Positions 8,533 through 19,800 of a stretch of DNA of 64,000 bases are shown piece after piece (within the stretch, counting starts at the first letter, position 1; each line of letters opens with the position of its first letter). The position numbers and the translations under genes are program-made. The stretch is from Flavobacterium pectinovorum (GTDB lineage: Bacteria; Bacteroidota; Bacteroidia; Flavobacteriales; Flavobacteriaceae): NCBI RefSeq assembly GCF_006438875.1, contig NZ_RCZH01000001.1, positions 336,376 to 400,375 on the forward strand. The letters are read 5' to 3'. A model generated the notes under the pieces. That model was given only the letters and a program-made list of their open reading frames with translations, had not been told where the DNA came from and made no database searches.

Positions 8533-9095
8533 TTTTTTAGCGTTTGTAGCAGTTGTTTTTCCTGGAGATAGCAAACGTTGTTGTATAACGAAGCCTTTTT
8601 GCTGTGTTTATAAAGCCTTTTCCATTCGTATTTGTGACCCATTACCTGCGAGGTTACTTCGGGGATTTGCGTGTTATGAAATTCTTTCATTTCATTAAAA
8701 GTTGCGTGCCAAACCATTTGACCTAATAGGGGAGATTGGGTAAGTCTTATTTCCGAGAAAACTCTTTTATAATAATCCGTGTGGACATTTCTATTGTTGA
8801 CAAAATATTCTGAAACCAAAACTTCTTTGCCTTTGTTATAAAACCGGCTATAAAATCGTGTAATCCCGTCTTCTTCCTGAATTGGTGATAAAACAGCCTC
8901 ATCTTCATAAATAATATCCAGATCATTTACCGGCATATCATAATAATCACGGAGATTTATATAATCAGCGATTCCGCCTACGAAGGCAACTTTCGACATA
9001 TCGAGTTTTTCAAAAACATTTCTAAGTGCTTGTTGCTGCTCATAGAAAATGTTTTTTTCATCTTCCTTTAGAATTTTTTCTTCTTCGGTTTCCAT
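8529..9095 (-). CDS. Nucleotidyltransferase-like protein of the eCIS operon
   Basis: Two starts are possible. The ATG at 9140 would overlap the upstream tape-measure gene by 34 bases. The ATG at 9095 (METEEEK) lies 11 bases after its stop and is preferred. A short segment reads VAFVGGIADYINLRD, then PVNDLDIIYED: a GG motif followed some 20 residues later by a DLDI acidic pair. That is the layout of the nucleotidyltransferase fold as in AbiEii/MNT-type enzymes. The rest (YSRFYNKGKEV, GHKYEWKRLYKHSKK) is unassigned. The stop overlaps the next start (ATGA). Assignment to the fold is tentative; a substrate cannot be named. Confidence 0.55.
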   Translation of the reverse strand: METEEEKILKEDEKNIFYEQQQALRNVFEKLDMSKVAFVGGIADYINLRDYYDMPVNDLDIIYEDEAVLSPIQEEDGITRFYSRFYNKGKEVLVSEYFVNNRNVHTDYYKRVFSEIRLTQSPLLGQMVWHATFNEMKEFHNTQIPEVTSQVMGHKYEWKRLYKHSKKASLYNNVCYLQEKQLLQTLKK

Positions 9096-9106
9096 ATCTT
9101 TTAAAA

Positions 9107-10696
9107 TTACCAGTCCACAAAAATTACTTTGTTTTTCCATGCCAGTTTTACAATTCCGATATTCCAGCTGATTTTATCCAGCAAGATGTCTTGTGTTTTT
9201 CTTTCTACAATGACTTTAGGATTATCGCCCGTAAGAATTATTTTTCCGGGTCTTTGCAAATATTCATTTTGTAATAAAGCCACCGAAGATTTCTTCATGA
9301 CTTCCCAATGGTCTAGAACCGCCCGAAGCATTTCATTAGCATGACTTTTTACCTCATCAGACAGTGTAATATTTCTATTGATGGTTTGATCTATTGGAAT
9401 GTTGCACAACAATTTTTCGAACACCATTTCATGTTCATAATCCTGTTCTTTGGCTGTAGCGAGATAATGTAAAAGATGTGCCGCAACCTCGGTATTATTT
9501 ATAGAATTGTCCTTATTTAGTAATTTGCAATTTGTAAAAAGCTGTTTCAAAAAGGGATGAATCAGTATTAATCCCGCATTGTTTACATAATGATTTGCCG
9601 GAATTTCAGCAGTTATTTCGTCAATTAAAAACAAAGAAGGTTTGAGAATTTCTTCTTCTTCGGTTTCTTCTTCAGTTTTGAAAACAGCGTTTATTTCAGC
9701 CTCTTTTTTCGGGCTTAAAGCCAAAGATTTATCGGTTTTTGAAATATCTGATTCTGATGATTTATTCTGATGATTATTATTGTTCTGAATTATTTCCGAA
9801 GCTTTTTGTTCGAGAATAGTGTGTATAATCAAAACTTCATTTGCAAGATTACTTAGAATATCTAAAGCCGATTTATTTGTTATCTGAATATTGATGTATT
9901 CTAAAGCAAACGTTGGATTGTATTTTCTAATAATGTCAAAAGAAGCAATCAGATACGATAATTTATCTTTTATAATGCTGTCGTTGTGTTTTAATAATTG
10001 CGAAAGGATTATATCCCAAACTAAATTTCTTTGATGTAATTCTTGTCTAGATTCCGAAAGAAGAGCTTTTAAAGTGTCTTTAATTAAAGTAATACTTTTT
10101 AAAGTAGTTTCTTCAGAAGGGAGTTCTAAAAGAAATGTATTTTTCAGAATAAAATAAATCTGATCGTCTGATAATTGTTTTATAAATCGGGTTCTGGTTT
10201 GGCGATTTTCTAAGGTGTGAATTAGTTTTAAACCAAAAGCTTTGTCGCTAATCATTTTCTCAAATGGATTATCAGTATTGTTATCCAAGACATCTTTTGA
10301 AATTGCCCACCAGGGATTTGTTCCCGTTTCTAAAAAGCTGAAGAACTCATTCAGGCTTTTTTCTCTGTTATTAACGAAAGTGTATTGTTTTGTATCGGTA
10401 AAACCACTTTCGATTTGTTTCTCGATTTGGTTTTGAAATTGGTTCATGATTTCCAATTTCAGATTACTAAAATCAATATCATCCGATACAGAAAGATCCA
10501 TGTTTAGTTTTTCGATCTGAATACTGTGCGATGGCATTTTTTTATCAAGCGTATCAAAATACGTTTCTAAAAGCGGAAATAATTCCACTTTTAGAAACGT
10601 GTCCAGATTATCTTTTAAGTCGTACGCGTTTTTTTTAGAAGCCGTATTAACCTCAAAGAATAATTTATTGATAATATGTCTGTTTGCAGTCTGCAT
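9107..10696 (-). CDS. Contractile injection system tape-measure protein (CIS_TMP, Afp14-like)
   Basis: The N-terminus (HIINKLFFEVNTASKKNAYD, then LFPLLETYFDTLD) is characteristic of the CIS tape-measure family, whose members set tube length and connect to the tube interior. A second family hallmark, NAGLILIHPFLKQLF, occurs at about residue 370. Between them is a helical, Lys/Glu-rich region. At 529 residues it is of moderate size for the family. Its ATG abuts the stop of the upstream 1150-residue gene (TAAATG), and the nucleotidyltransferase-like gene follows. This order (fibre-position protein, then tape measure) matches Afp13-Afp14. Confidence 0.85.
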   Translation of the reverse strand: MQTANRHIINKLFFEVNTASKKNAYDLKDNLDTFLKVELFPLLETYFDTLDKKMPSHSIQIEKLNMDLSVSDDIDFSNLKLEIMNQFQNQIEKQIESGFTDTKQYTFVNNREKSLNEFFSFLETGTNPWWAISKDVLDNNTDNPFEKMISDKAFGLKLIHTLENRQTRTRFIKQLSDDQIYFILKNTFLLELPSEETTLKSITLIKDTLKALLSESRQELHQRNLVWDIILSQLLKHNDSIIKDKLSYLIASFDIIRKYNPTFALEYINIQITNKSALDILSNLANEVLIIHTILEQKASEIIQNNNNHQNKSSESDISKTDKSLALSPKKEAEINAVFKTEEETEEEEILKPSLFLIDEITAEIPANHYVNNAGLILIHPFLKQLFTNCKLLNKDNSINNTEVAAHLLHYLATAKEQDYEHEMVFEKLLCNIPIDQTINRNITLSDEVKSHANEMLRAVLDHWEVMKKSSVALLQNEYLQRPGKIILTGDNPKVIVERKTQDILLDKISWNIGIVKLAWKNKVIFVDW

Positions 10697-13600
10697 TTAT
10701 CCTAAATTGTTTAAATGTGATTGAATTGCATCCAGAATAAATTGAAGATCTTTAAACGAAGCTGTCACACCTGACAAGAATTTTTTGAATGTTCCGTTAG
10801 GATCGGTGTTGTATTTGATTTTTATAAAACCTTGAAACAAGTTGTCAAAACGAGTTGTAATGGTTACAATTTGTTTTTCGAATTCTTTAAGACGTTCCGG
10901 TTTTTGACATTTTAGGATCGTGTAAAATAATGAGATGTGACTTTCGATAAGGAAACTCAATACTGTTCTCTCTTCATCGAGTTTCGTATTTCTTACCGCC
11001 GATAGGAATGAATCGTAAATGCTGTCTCGATACATTTCGCCCAATTGATCATTAGAATCACCATTTATAAAGGTGTCAGTTTTCTCATCGACGGTATTAA
11101 ATTGTCTTTCAATTTCGTCGATTAGAGAGATCGTTTCTTTACTGTATCTTTCTATTCCGGGTTGTTGTTTTATATCTTCAAAAGCCGGAATTGTTTTTTT
11201 GATAAATGCAGTAGCAGTTTTCAAACACGTATTTACAGGAATTCTTTCTCTAAGAATTACATCTTTTGGACCGTCTATAGTTTCACCGCATCTTTTGTTC
11301 ATTGCAGAAAGCGAGATTACAATTGATGAAGTATTATACAGAGAAAGCGGACGTTTGATAGGATCTTTAGATTCGGTTTCTACTTTTTCATCGGCTATTT
11401 TCCAGGTATAAAATTCTGCGTTTGTAGAATTGTTGGTCAATACAAGTTCACTGTTTTCTATCGAATAATTAAAGCGGGCAAATGGCGCATTTTGCATGGT
11501 AATTTCAAGATCCGAAGGTTTGCCATTTACTAGAATAACAACTTTGTCTATCTCTTTTGGAACATTGCTGCCAATGAAAACGTATTGTCCGGCATCATTT
11601 TGAGAAACCCCATCACCGGAAAGGATTATTTTTCTGGTTTTAGATTCGGTAGTTAAAAGATGAGGATCTACATCATTTCTACAGATTAATCTGTTGTCGA
11701 TGCTCACTTTTATACCTGTAATTTCAAAAATTACGGAATGTTTTACGGTAAAATTGCAGTTTCCATTATCTCCAACAACGGTTACAGGAAAAGAGAAAGC
11801 GTCTTTAACAGGCAATTCATATTTATAAATACGCTGCATTTTGGTTTCGGTCGTACTAACTCTTTCGCTTCCGTCTCCAAAATCCCAAACGTATTTCATT
11901 CCTTCCTGATTTTCGCTTGTAATTTCAAAATCAGCCGTGACTTCATTGCTTGTATCTGATTTGGTAATGACTATCGTAAAATCAAATTTGGGTTTTTTGA
12001 AAATGGTTATTTCACATTTGGTTTCAAAATTATTGACCGTAAAAGTGATTGGTTTGCCTATTAATTCTTCGCTGACCAATTTTGGATCAAAAACAAATTC
12101 GCCAAATTGGTTTGTGGTCACTCCGCCATTTAAATCTTCGTCAAGATCAGCTTTTACAAAACCTCCCGTTGGCGTTACATGAAATGGATAATAAGAAGTT
12201 GTGTCATCAAAACAAAGTTTATTTACAGGTAAAGACAACGATATTACATTATCATCACAACATAAATAAGGCAAAGTAAAGTCGGCTATAATAGGGTTTA
12301 ACACAACAGATTCTCCATTATCGCCTTCTTTTTCAAAATCACCTGCAAGAGAATTTCCGCGTGGAAATTCATACGGATAACCATAGCCATAATAATACGG
12401 ATATTGGCTGTATTCGCCTTCGATATAAATCATAACAAAGGTTCCGCCCGGAGCTACACCGGCTTTATGTTCGTAGCCATGATTTTTGTTCAAATAGTAA
12501 GACGTGAAATTCTCGATCACTTCCTGCGCTTCAAAAGCATTTATACCAAGAACAACGACATTAAATCCTAAACCATTCTGACGTCTTATTTCCTGAATTG
12601 TTTTTAGTGCTTCTTTGTAATTCTTGCCGTGATGCCCTTCAATTCTGTAAAAATCAGAATCTGCAATAAATTCCAGCGGACGTTTTGTATTTAGAAAATT
12701 GTCGTGATAACTTCTGTTGCTGCGTTGTTTTCCGATGTTGGTTTTTTCGTAATCCCAAAGTTCAATCAGATGATTTCCAACATTATTATAAAACGGAATT
12801 GCTTTTTTGGCTAAAGAACCCAATTCAAAACTTGGCGTAATTTTTATAACATTATAATTTACGTTGTAGTTTGCCAATAGTTGCACACAGCGTTTTATAA
12901 GGCTGTACAATTTCTGTAAATCTGTATTTTTTCCGTAGCAAATTTTAACTTCTTTGCCTTCCAGATCGATAACAAATTCCGTAACCATTTCTTCTTTGCC
13001 AAGTTCAATAAGCGGATCAAACGGCAGACAATCGTTGCAAGTGCTCAGATTTTGTCCTGTAAGCAAAGGCGATTTGTAAAAACTGTGTCGGTATTCGTAA
13101 CAAGGACCTGTTTTTAATACTTCTCCCAACATTAAATGTTTCGGAAATGATTTGATATCCGGACAACAAAATTCGCCGTCCATATTAGATAATAAGAGTT
13201 TTATCTCGTTATAAGTATCAATTAAATCGTTGAGAAGATCATATCTGTATTGAAAATCGGGAGGAATATTATTCTTGTCAAAATTGTATAATTCTGCGAG
13301 ATTCTTTTTGATGGAAGCCAGCATAAGCGGCATTTGCAAACCGTTTAAAAGTAGATCGAAACCATCACGAAGTTTATTAACGACATTGTTTTTGAAGATT
13401 CCGTAGGCGAAATTCTTTTTAACTTCATCATAATTAACGAAGTTTTCCGGCTGTAATACAATGCGGTTCGAAATTACGGTTGGCAATTTATAATACAGAT
13501 TAGAAAAATTGACTGAGGTAATAAATTTATCGTGACTGTTGATTTGAGTCGCAACAGGTTTACTAACCAATAATGCTTTGTGATTGCCTATAATTTCCAA

Positions 13601-14149
13601 TCCCTGATTGTCGCAGGAAAGACTCACACAGAGATCTGAATCTTTTTCATACGATTCGATATACAATAATATTACGGCATCATTTACGTCAAGTCCGGTA
13701 TTGTCTTTAAGATATTGTATCGGGAAAGTATTGGCATTATCAAGCGCTTGCTGTTCGTATGTTAAGAGTTCGAAAATTTCAAGCTGATCGCTGCCATTGT
13801 AGAAATAAGGTTTGTAGGCTGCTTTTTTATTGTCATATACTTTATAATGCGTGTATTGCTTGCTTTCAAGCTCAATTATTTTGTCACCATTAGGCAAACT
13901 ATTGTACAAGTGTATAAGATCGCCATCAGTCGTGATTCCGCTGCCTTGCGTTATCGAGATGTTTTTTGCAGATTCGCTATAAGAGACCTGAAAACCACAA
14001 ATGATGCCCACGCCACTAAGACCAATTCTGGAAATACGGTCCTGATCATCAAAATAATCTACAATCTCGTTGAGATGTCCCTCTGTAAGTACCTGATTTT
14101 TTGTAAATTTTCGGTACAAAGTTGTTATGGTTGAAAGTTTTGCTAACAT
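10697..14149 (-). CDS. Large PKD-containing protein in the tail-fibre position
   Basis: The 1150-residue product has no signal peptide, so it is probably assembled in the cytoplasm with the particle. The first 90 residues (ISRIGLSGVGIICGFQVSY, then ITQGSGITTDGDLI) resemble the N-terminal base of phage-tail and baseplate-attached fibres, which typically read RGV.SGLEV and P.G.AID..G. A PKD-type immunoglobulin-like domain is seen at about 720-800 (YVWDFGDGSE), with further beta-rich segments around it. The C-terminal 170 residues look helical. It lies between the Afp12-like baseplate gene and the tape measure, where Afp/PVC clusters place the fibre gene. Fibre or receptor-binding function is inferred from position and N-terminus. 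Confidence 0.6.
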   Translation of the reverse strand: MLAKLSTITTLYRKFTKNQVLTEGHLNEIVDYFDDQDRISRIGLSGVGIICGFQVSYSESAKNISITQGSGITTDGDLIHLYNSLPNGDKIIELESKQYTHYKVYDNKKAAYKPYFYNGSDQLEIFELLTYEQQALDNANTFPIQYLKDNTGLDVNDAVILLYIESYEKDSDLCVSLSCDNQGLEIIGNHKALLVSKPVATQINSHDKFITSVNFSNLYYKLPTVISNRIVLQPENFVNYDEVKKNFAYGIFKNNVVNKLRDGFDLLLNGLQMPLMLASIKKNLAELYNFDKNNIPPDFQYRYDLLNDLIDTYNEIKLLLSNMDGEFCCPDIKSFPKHLMLGEVLKTGPCYEYRHSFYKSPLLTGQNLSTCNDCLPFDPLIELGKEEMVTEFVIDLEGKEVKICYGKNTDLQKLYSLIKRCVQLLANYNVNYNVIKITPSFELGSLAKKAIPFYNNVGNHLIELWDYEKTNIGKQRSNRSYHDNFLNTKRPLEFIADSDFYRIEGHHGKNYKEALKTIQEIRRQNGLGFNVVVLGINAFEAQEVIENFTSYYLNKNHGYEHKAGVAPGGTFVMIYIEGEYSQYPYYYGYGYPYEFPRGNSLAGDFEKEGDNGESVVLNPIIADFTLPYLCCDDNVISLSLPVNKLCFDDTTSYYPFHVTPTGGFVKADLDEDLNGGVTTNQFGEFVFDPKLVSEELIGKPITFTVNNFETKCEITIFKKPKFDFTIVITKSDTSNEVTADFEITSENQEGMKYVWDFGDGSERVSTTETKMQRIYKYELPVKDAFSFPVTVVGDNGNCNFTVKHSVIFEITGIKVSIDNRLICRNDVDPHLLTTESKTRKIILSGDGVSQNDAGQYVFIGSNVPKEIDKVVILVNGKPSDLEITMQNAPFARFNYSIENSELVLTNNSTNAEFYTWKIADEKVETESKDPIKRPLSLYNTSSIVISLSAMNKRCGETIDGPKDVILRERIPVNTCLKTATAFIKKTIPAFEDIKQQPGIERYSKETISLIDEIERQFNTVDEKTDTFINGDSNDQLGEMYRDSIYDSFLSAVRNTKLDEERTVLSFLIESHISLFYTILKCQKPERLKEFEKQIVTITTRFDNLFQGFIKIKYNTDPNGTFKKFLSGVTASFKDLQFILDAIQSHLNNLG

Positions 14150-14161
14150 TTTGAATGGTTT

Positions 14162-16864
14162 TTATAGTGAGCCTAAATTCGTTTTTCCTAATATTATTTT
14201 TTCGTATTGATTTTCATTTTCGTCGCTGCAATCAAACAATCTTCCCGTAGGATATAAATTGCTAAGATTAGAAAGCGCGCTAATAAATTCTATAAGTTGA
14301 GGTTCCGGCTGTTCCTGATTTAAGACCGTTTTGGCAAACAAATAGGCTTTATAGGAGTTTTCAAACCGCAAAAGTTCGTTTTCTGCCGGATTATCAATTT
14401 CATTTTTCCGATGTCCAATCCAGCAAATTTTTGCCAATACATGCGATGGTAATTCTTCCTTGATTACCTTTTCCATATAGTTTCTAAAATCGGTATTGGC
14501 GAAACGTAACGTATATCCCGGCAATACAATGCTCACGCGATAGGAGTAAGGGTCTAAAGGTTCGCAGGTTTTGCATTCATCGGTACAAATTGGTAAAAAG
14601 GTTTCCGGATTTACCGTAATGAGATTTACATCGGGACGAAGCATCATGTGTTCGACAATAAACATTCCTTCCTCCGTAAAAACTTCTTTCATGAAATAGA
14701 TCAAATCCAGAATCGATTTTTTTACTTCTGCCAATGTTTCATAGTATGTATATCGTTTTGCAATAATTCGGTCCCGATTGTCTTCGTCTGTGATTAACGG
14801 ATTTATGATATCATAAGAATACTTGCCGGAATCTGCCTGATGAATCTGAATATTATCGATAACTTCAGGATCAGAAATTCCGTTTTTGAAAGCTTCTTCG
14901 ACTTTATATTCTCTGGTTTGGATGATTTGCAAAACCGCAAAATATAATTCTCTGTTGGCTCTCGATGTATCATAATATTCCGTGGTTGCAGAAAGTACAA
15001 TATTATCTTCCGTATCTCTAATTCTCCATCGATACACTAGCTGATTGTCTGAATCTATAAAATGGTACAAATCAACAAACGAATCCGAAAGGTGTCTGCG
15101 ATTGTAATCTTTGATTCCCAAAAGTCTGGAAATTCTCTTTTTTACGCCCGAAACATTATCGGTATCCCATAAATTGCTGTGCGGCTGTTTGTAATAGTTA
15201 AAAGAATTGCCTCGGTTTTTGCTTACGATTTTATAATCTTTCAGAAAGTCTTCTTTCGTTTTAAGAACCACTTCGTCTGTAGCCGTTCCATATATACTTT
15301 TGTTGATGAAAACATATTCAGAAAAACGTTCTGCAAAACGCCCTAAAAGATGGTCCAGAATATCGTTTCTTCTTTCGATATTATTGTCCAGTTGTTCAAA
15401 GAGAATTTCTGTTAGATATTCATCATTGTTTTCAGGATAATTGGTTACCAAATCACTAAGTCCGTCGATGTCTTTTATGGCTTGGGTAAAAAATGTTTTG
15501 GTTAAATTTCCACTTACCGAAAGCATTTCGTTTACCTGACCTAAATGTTTGAAATAACTGCCCAAAATCTGATCAAAAAATAAAAGATAACCTTTAAGCT
15601 GTTTTGCCTGAGATTTTCGTTCTGTTGTTGCTCTTGTTGGCAAACCAACTTCGCCAATACCGTACGTATCCGGAAAATCGTTTTGCATCGTGGTGTAACT
15701 TTCTATATCGAGATAACTTCCATTTGGTATTTTGAGTTCTTTATTGTGGCTCGAAAAATCCGTAGCAGCATCTTTTACAGCTTCAATTTCTTCCAAATAA
15801 AGAGCAACTTGCGTCTTGTTTATATTTAGCGGAAGCAAACCTTTATTGTAATTGAAAACACTTTTAGAGCAAATAATCGGTTTTTGATATTGTTCCAGAC
15901 AAATTAGCCATTGGTTTAGATCAATATCACCGTCTCCGCAATTTCCCATCGAGATATCTTTGATCGTGATAACTCCTGGAATATTCATGATTAATTTTAT
16001 AATATCAGATAATCGTACTTCGCTGGTTAGTTCGGCTTCAATTAGTTCTTTGGTGTCTATAAAACCATGTTCCAGAATTGGTCCGTCAAAAATTTCTAAG
16101 GAAGTATATCCTTTTTCCATCATTTGCTGAATGGAATAAAAATTGACAGTTGTCGACAAATAACCATCAAGTGCGTGCAATACAAGCGCGTGAACCATTT
16201 CTTCATCTGCCTGAGTATCTACCTCAATGCTCGCACAAATTTTTATCGGAAATTCGGCTACTTTTATAATATTGATCAGATCTTCGCAAAGGTTTCTGTT
16301 CGCATGATATTTTTCTCTGATTTTGTTTTTGACTTTGTTGATTTCCAAAGGATTTGTACTTTCAAAATCTACATAAAGATCATATAATCCTTTAAGTCCA
16401 AATTGCTTTTTGAAACCTCTTGGAACTTCACTAAAATCTTTAGGATTATAGGATAATTTATCTTCTTTACAATTTACATAAACTGTTTTTTGGTGTTTTG
16501 CAGGCCAGCAATTTTTAACGCCTTCGATATCGATAAACAGTTTTCTGTAATCAATCGCCGTTACGGGACTTGTAGGCAATACTTCTGAAGCTTTAAAAAA
16601 CTGAGAAGCAATTCCTTTGCTCTTTTCATTAGAAGCCAGAATGTTTTCGATAGGCAGATTCATTCGCATTCCAAGATCAGTTATGGCGTAACAAAGCATT
16701 TCCAGCATTGTGATTCCAGGATCGTGAGAGTTAAAATCAGTCCATAATTTGCCGCCAAGCTGTTCGATATACTGAATGCCTTTTTTTCTTAGAAAATAGA
16801 AATCCAAGTCGTCTTCTGTGGCAACTTTTTTAGGAATGGTGCTATGTGGATTTAGTATTGACAT
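14162..16864 (-). CDS. Baseplate protein, Afp12-like
   Basis: A segment near the N-terminus, GKLWTDFNSHDPGITMLEML followed by CYAITDLGMRMN, is a hallmark of the large eCIS baseplate wedge proteins. The product of 900 residues is of usual size for the Bacteroidota members. The C-terminal half contains VEHMMLRPDVN and a cysteine group (CTDECKTC). The start codon lies 13 bases inside the preceding Afp11-like gene, so both are translated from one message. It should join the central hub to the sheath-nucleating wedge ring. The assignment comes from the motif and the conserved order. Confidence 0.8.
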   Translation of the reverse strand: MSILNPHSTIPKKVATEDDLDFYFLRKKGIQYIEQLGGKLWTDFNSHDPGITMLEMLCYAITDLGMRMNLPIENILASNEKSKGIASQFFKASEVLPTSPVTAIDYRKLFIDIEGVKNCWPAKHQKTVYVNCKEDKLSYNPKDFSEVPRGFKKQFGLKGLYDLYVDFESTNPLEINKVKNKIREKYHANRNLCEDLINIIKVAEFPIKICASIEVDTQADEEMVHALVLHALDGYLSTTVNFYSIQQMMEKGYTSLEIFDGPILEHGFIDTKELIEAELTSEVRLSDIIKLIMNIPGVITIKDISMGNCGDGDIDLNQWLICLEQYQKPIICSKSVFNYNKGLLPLNINKTQVALYLEEIEAVKDAATDFSSHNKELKIPNGSYLDIESYTTMQNDFPDTYGIGEVGLPTRATTERKSQAKQLKGYLLFFDQILGSYFKHLGQVNEMLSVSGNLTKTFFTQAIKDIDGLSDLVTNYPENNDEYLTEILFEQLDNNIERRNDILDHLLGRFAERFSEYVFINKSIYGTATDEVVLKTKEDFLKDYKIVSKNRGNSFNYYKQPHSNLWDTDNVSGVKKRISRLLGIKDYNRRHLSDSFVDLYHFIDSDNQLVYRWRIRDTEDNIVLSATTEYYDTSRANRELYFAVLQIIQTREYKVEEAFKNGISDPEVIDNIQIHQADSGKYSYDIINPLITDEDNRDRIIAKRYTYYETLAEVKKSILDLIYFMKEVFTEEGMFIVEHMMLRPDVNLITVNPETFLPICTDECKTCEPLDPYSYRVSIVLPGYTLRFANTDFRNYMEKVIKEELPSHVLAKICWIGHRKNEIDNPAENELLRFENSYKAYLFAKTVLNQEQPEPQLIEFISALSNLSNLYPTGRLFDCSDENENQYEKIILGKTNLGSL

Positions 16865-19800
16865 TTTTCTGGTGCTTGAATGATTGGTTCTTTACAAGTT
16901 TTTATATCTGTAGAAATAATGTGATTTTTTACTGATACGAGAATGCGTTTTGGGTTTGATGGCGATACGATTGGCAGAAATTTCAGCGCAGCATACACAG
17001 CATCATTTGGATTTTCAGGTTCTGTAATGTCATCGAGTTTTGCCATTTCCAATTCGGCTAAATAGTCTACGTAATATAATTTTTCGATGTAATCAATGAC
17101 AGTGCTTCGGTGTAATTCAATTCCAAAAAGAATATCCTGAGAAGTATCAAATGCCCACGGAGATAAGAATTTTGAAATGTCTTCGTTAAGCTGTTTTTTA
17201 TAGAAATTCTCATCATATTCCGGATAGAATTTTACGCTTGATTTGACAATCACTTTTTCGTATTCCGGATTGATAACCACAGCATCGACGTGCATGCTAT
17301 TTAAGTTATTGATATAAATCTGAATCTTATTCAGCGTTGCCGTACTAACTCTTGGCTCATAAATATCAAAGACATTTTTGTTGATAATATCAGGAACAAC
17401 AATAAGAGTCACATCGCCGGGCGAAAGAAACGAATTGGTTTCATTATTCGTATGGTTCAGACATTTTACTCTGAATACTTCCGTAAATTCCTGAAGGATA
17501 AGATGCTCATAATCCCAAAGTGTTATCGCTCTGTTTTTATGACGAAGACGCTCGCTTACGCGTTTGTAATACGTATCATCAGATTCCTGAGGTTTTCCGT
17601 TAAAGGAATTAAAAGGCTGAGAAACACTTTTAACTTGTGTGATTCTATTGATTAATTTAGAAATTGTTTTAGCTGGCAATCCTTTTTCTAAATGCGATAA
17701 TTCATTTTCATCGTTATAGAATTCCGCAGCAACGACTTGTGTTTTTATATCGATAACTTTACAAACGGCATCATACGCTTTATGCATTTTGGCTTTGATC
17801 CAGATGAGGTTATCGGGAAATAACGTGTTTGTTTTTGTGGCTTGTTTCGGAATCGTAAATTTCAGAATTCCCGATTTTAGAAAATTATCGATGGAATTTG
17901 CCAAAAGGTCATTTTCAATATTTTTCCACTGATTATCGCAAAGCACAGACCATTGTACTTTTTGTTTTCCTGTAAAGGAATCCACCAGAGGATTTTCACT
18001 TCCTTCTAATATCTGAAACAATAAGGCAACTTGTTGAGCAGTTTCGGCTTCGTCCAGTCCGATATAAAATTCTCCTCCGTTGCAATAATCAGGAAGCAAA
18101 CGGCTTGTAATTGCAATGTTTGCGTCAAGAATAGCTTTTTGTTGGGCGAGTTTTTTTAGATAAGAATGTTCTTCACTTTGTCCAAAAGGCGCTTCATGAA
18201 ATAATTTTATACGTTCGGTTTCGTATTCTGCTTCTGTTTGATGCGTAAAATTGGTGGTTTCTTCTGCTGTATAATTTAAACTGATTGCTTCTGCAAATGG
18301 TGTATAAGCTTCGTTTGGAATTAATGTTTCGGCCACTTTACTCATTATAGCCAGCGTATAAATTTTTGGATATAAAGAGTGCAAAAAGGATTGATTTAAC
18401 GTCAACCGAATCGGACCGCTTTTGTCAATATCATACGTACTTCCCGCTACAGAGAATTTTGTTTCATATGCCGTATCATTCTTTTTAAATAATATGGTGC
18501 TTGTGTCTTTGTTTTCCCAGTTTTCTTTATTCAATACAGAAACTGTAGCCTTAAAATAATCATCTGAATCTACAATCAGATCTGATACATTATCGTTTAG
18601 TTTTAGTATCGTTTTATTCTCCGGAATATTTATAGCAATAGCCTCTTTTAGCTCTTTTGGCTGGGGATCTTCGGGTTGGTTTGCCACTAATACTTTAGCT
18701 ATTTCTTCGATAAACATTCCCTGATAGAAAATGTTTTTGCTCATTGTATTCAGATACTTGCTTTTGTAAGCATCATAATGAGTTTTGAAAGAGGATGGTG
18801 TATTTTTCCAATTGATACTAACGTCAACAGTTTTCCATTTTTTCGAAAATATCTCCGGATAATTGATCAGAAACGAAGAACCTTTTGTAGGTTGTGTCGT
18901 AAAAGGGTAGAAGGGTTTGGTTGCATTCAGCAAACCTGTATCGCTTTCTAATAATAGTGATTTAACGTCTTTTACATCAACTTTTACATTAATATCACTG
19001 ATGGTTTGGGTAACTAAATTTCTAAATAAAGTATGCCCTTTTTTATTTTCGGTATGAATTAAAAATCGAATAATAGGTAAGTCGCTTGAAAAAGCTTCGC
19101 CTAATACTTTCTGATTATAATTGACAATTGCCGGCGTATCTTTTGGAATCTGAAAAACAAGTCTTAATTCTTTTCCCGAAATATTGGATTGGGAAGCTGT
19201 ACCAATCAACTTAAAATCGCCAAGCCATTCTTTTTCGCCGCTGCAAAAAATACTGATGTTATCTGTAAGATCTGTTACCGAAATTGGTCCGGCTTCAAAA
19301 GTAAACGGTTCACTAAAAGTGATTGTAATATCAATATTTCGTTCTCCTTCTTGTAACGCCAATAACGGAGAAGCGATTGCAAAGCCAAGTTTAGCCGCTG
19401 GAAGTTCTGTATATTTTTCTTCTACAGAAGTATAGCCAAATGGAAACCAGTATTTTGTTTCTTCTTTAAGGCTTTCTCCTTTTCCATCTTGAGAATTCGC
19501 TACTTCGCTTGCTTTTATTTGACCTAATTTAATGTCGTTATAGACACTTTTAAGCTGTGTAATCTGGGCTTTATTCGCAATTAATTCTTCGGTGGTTTTA
19601 TAGATAAGTTTGTTTCCTTCAGCATCTTTTCCGGCATCTAATTCCGTTTGTGGAGCAATTCGTTCTTCGATACTTTTTTTAGCCAATTCAAAAATAATAT
19701 GAACTTTATCAGCTTTTGCAGGAAGTTTTTCGATTTGCAAAATATCTTTATAAAAGAAATCGAGATGTTTTTTTGTAATTAAATTAAAGCGTGTTTTAGA

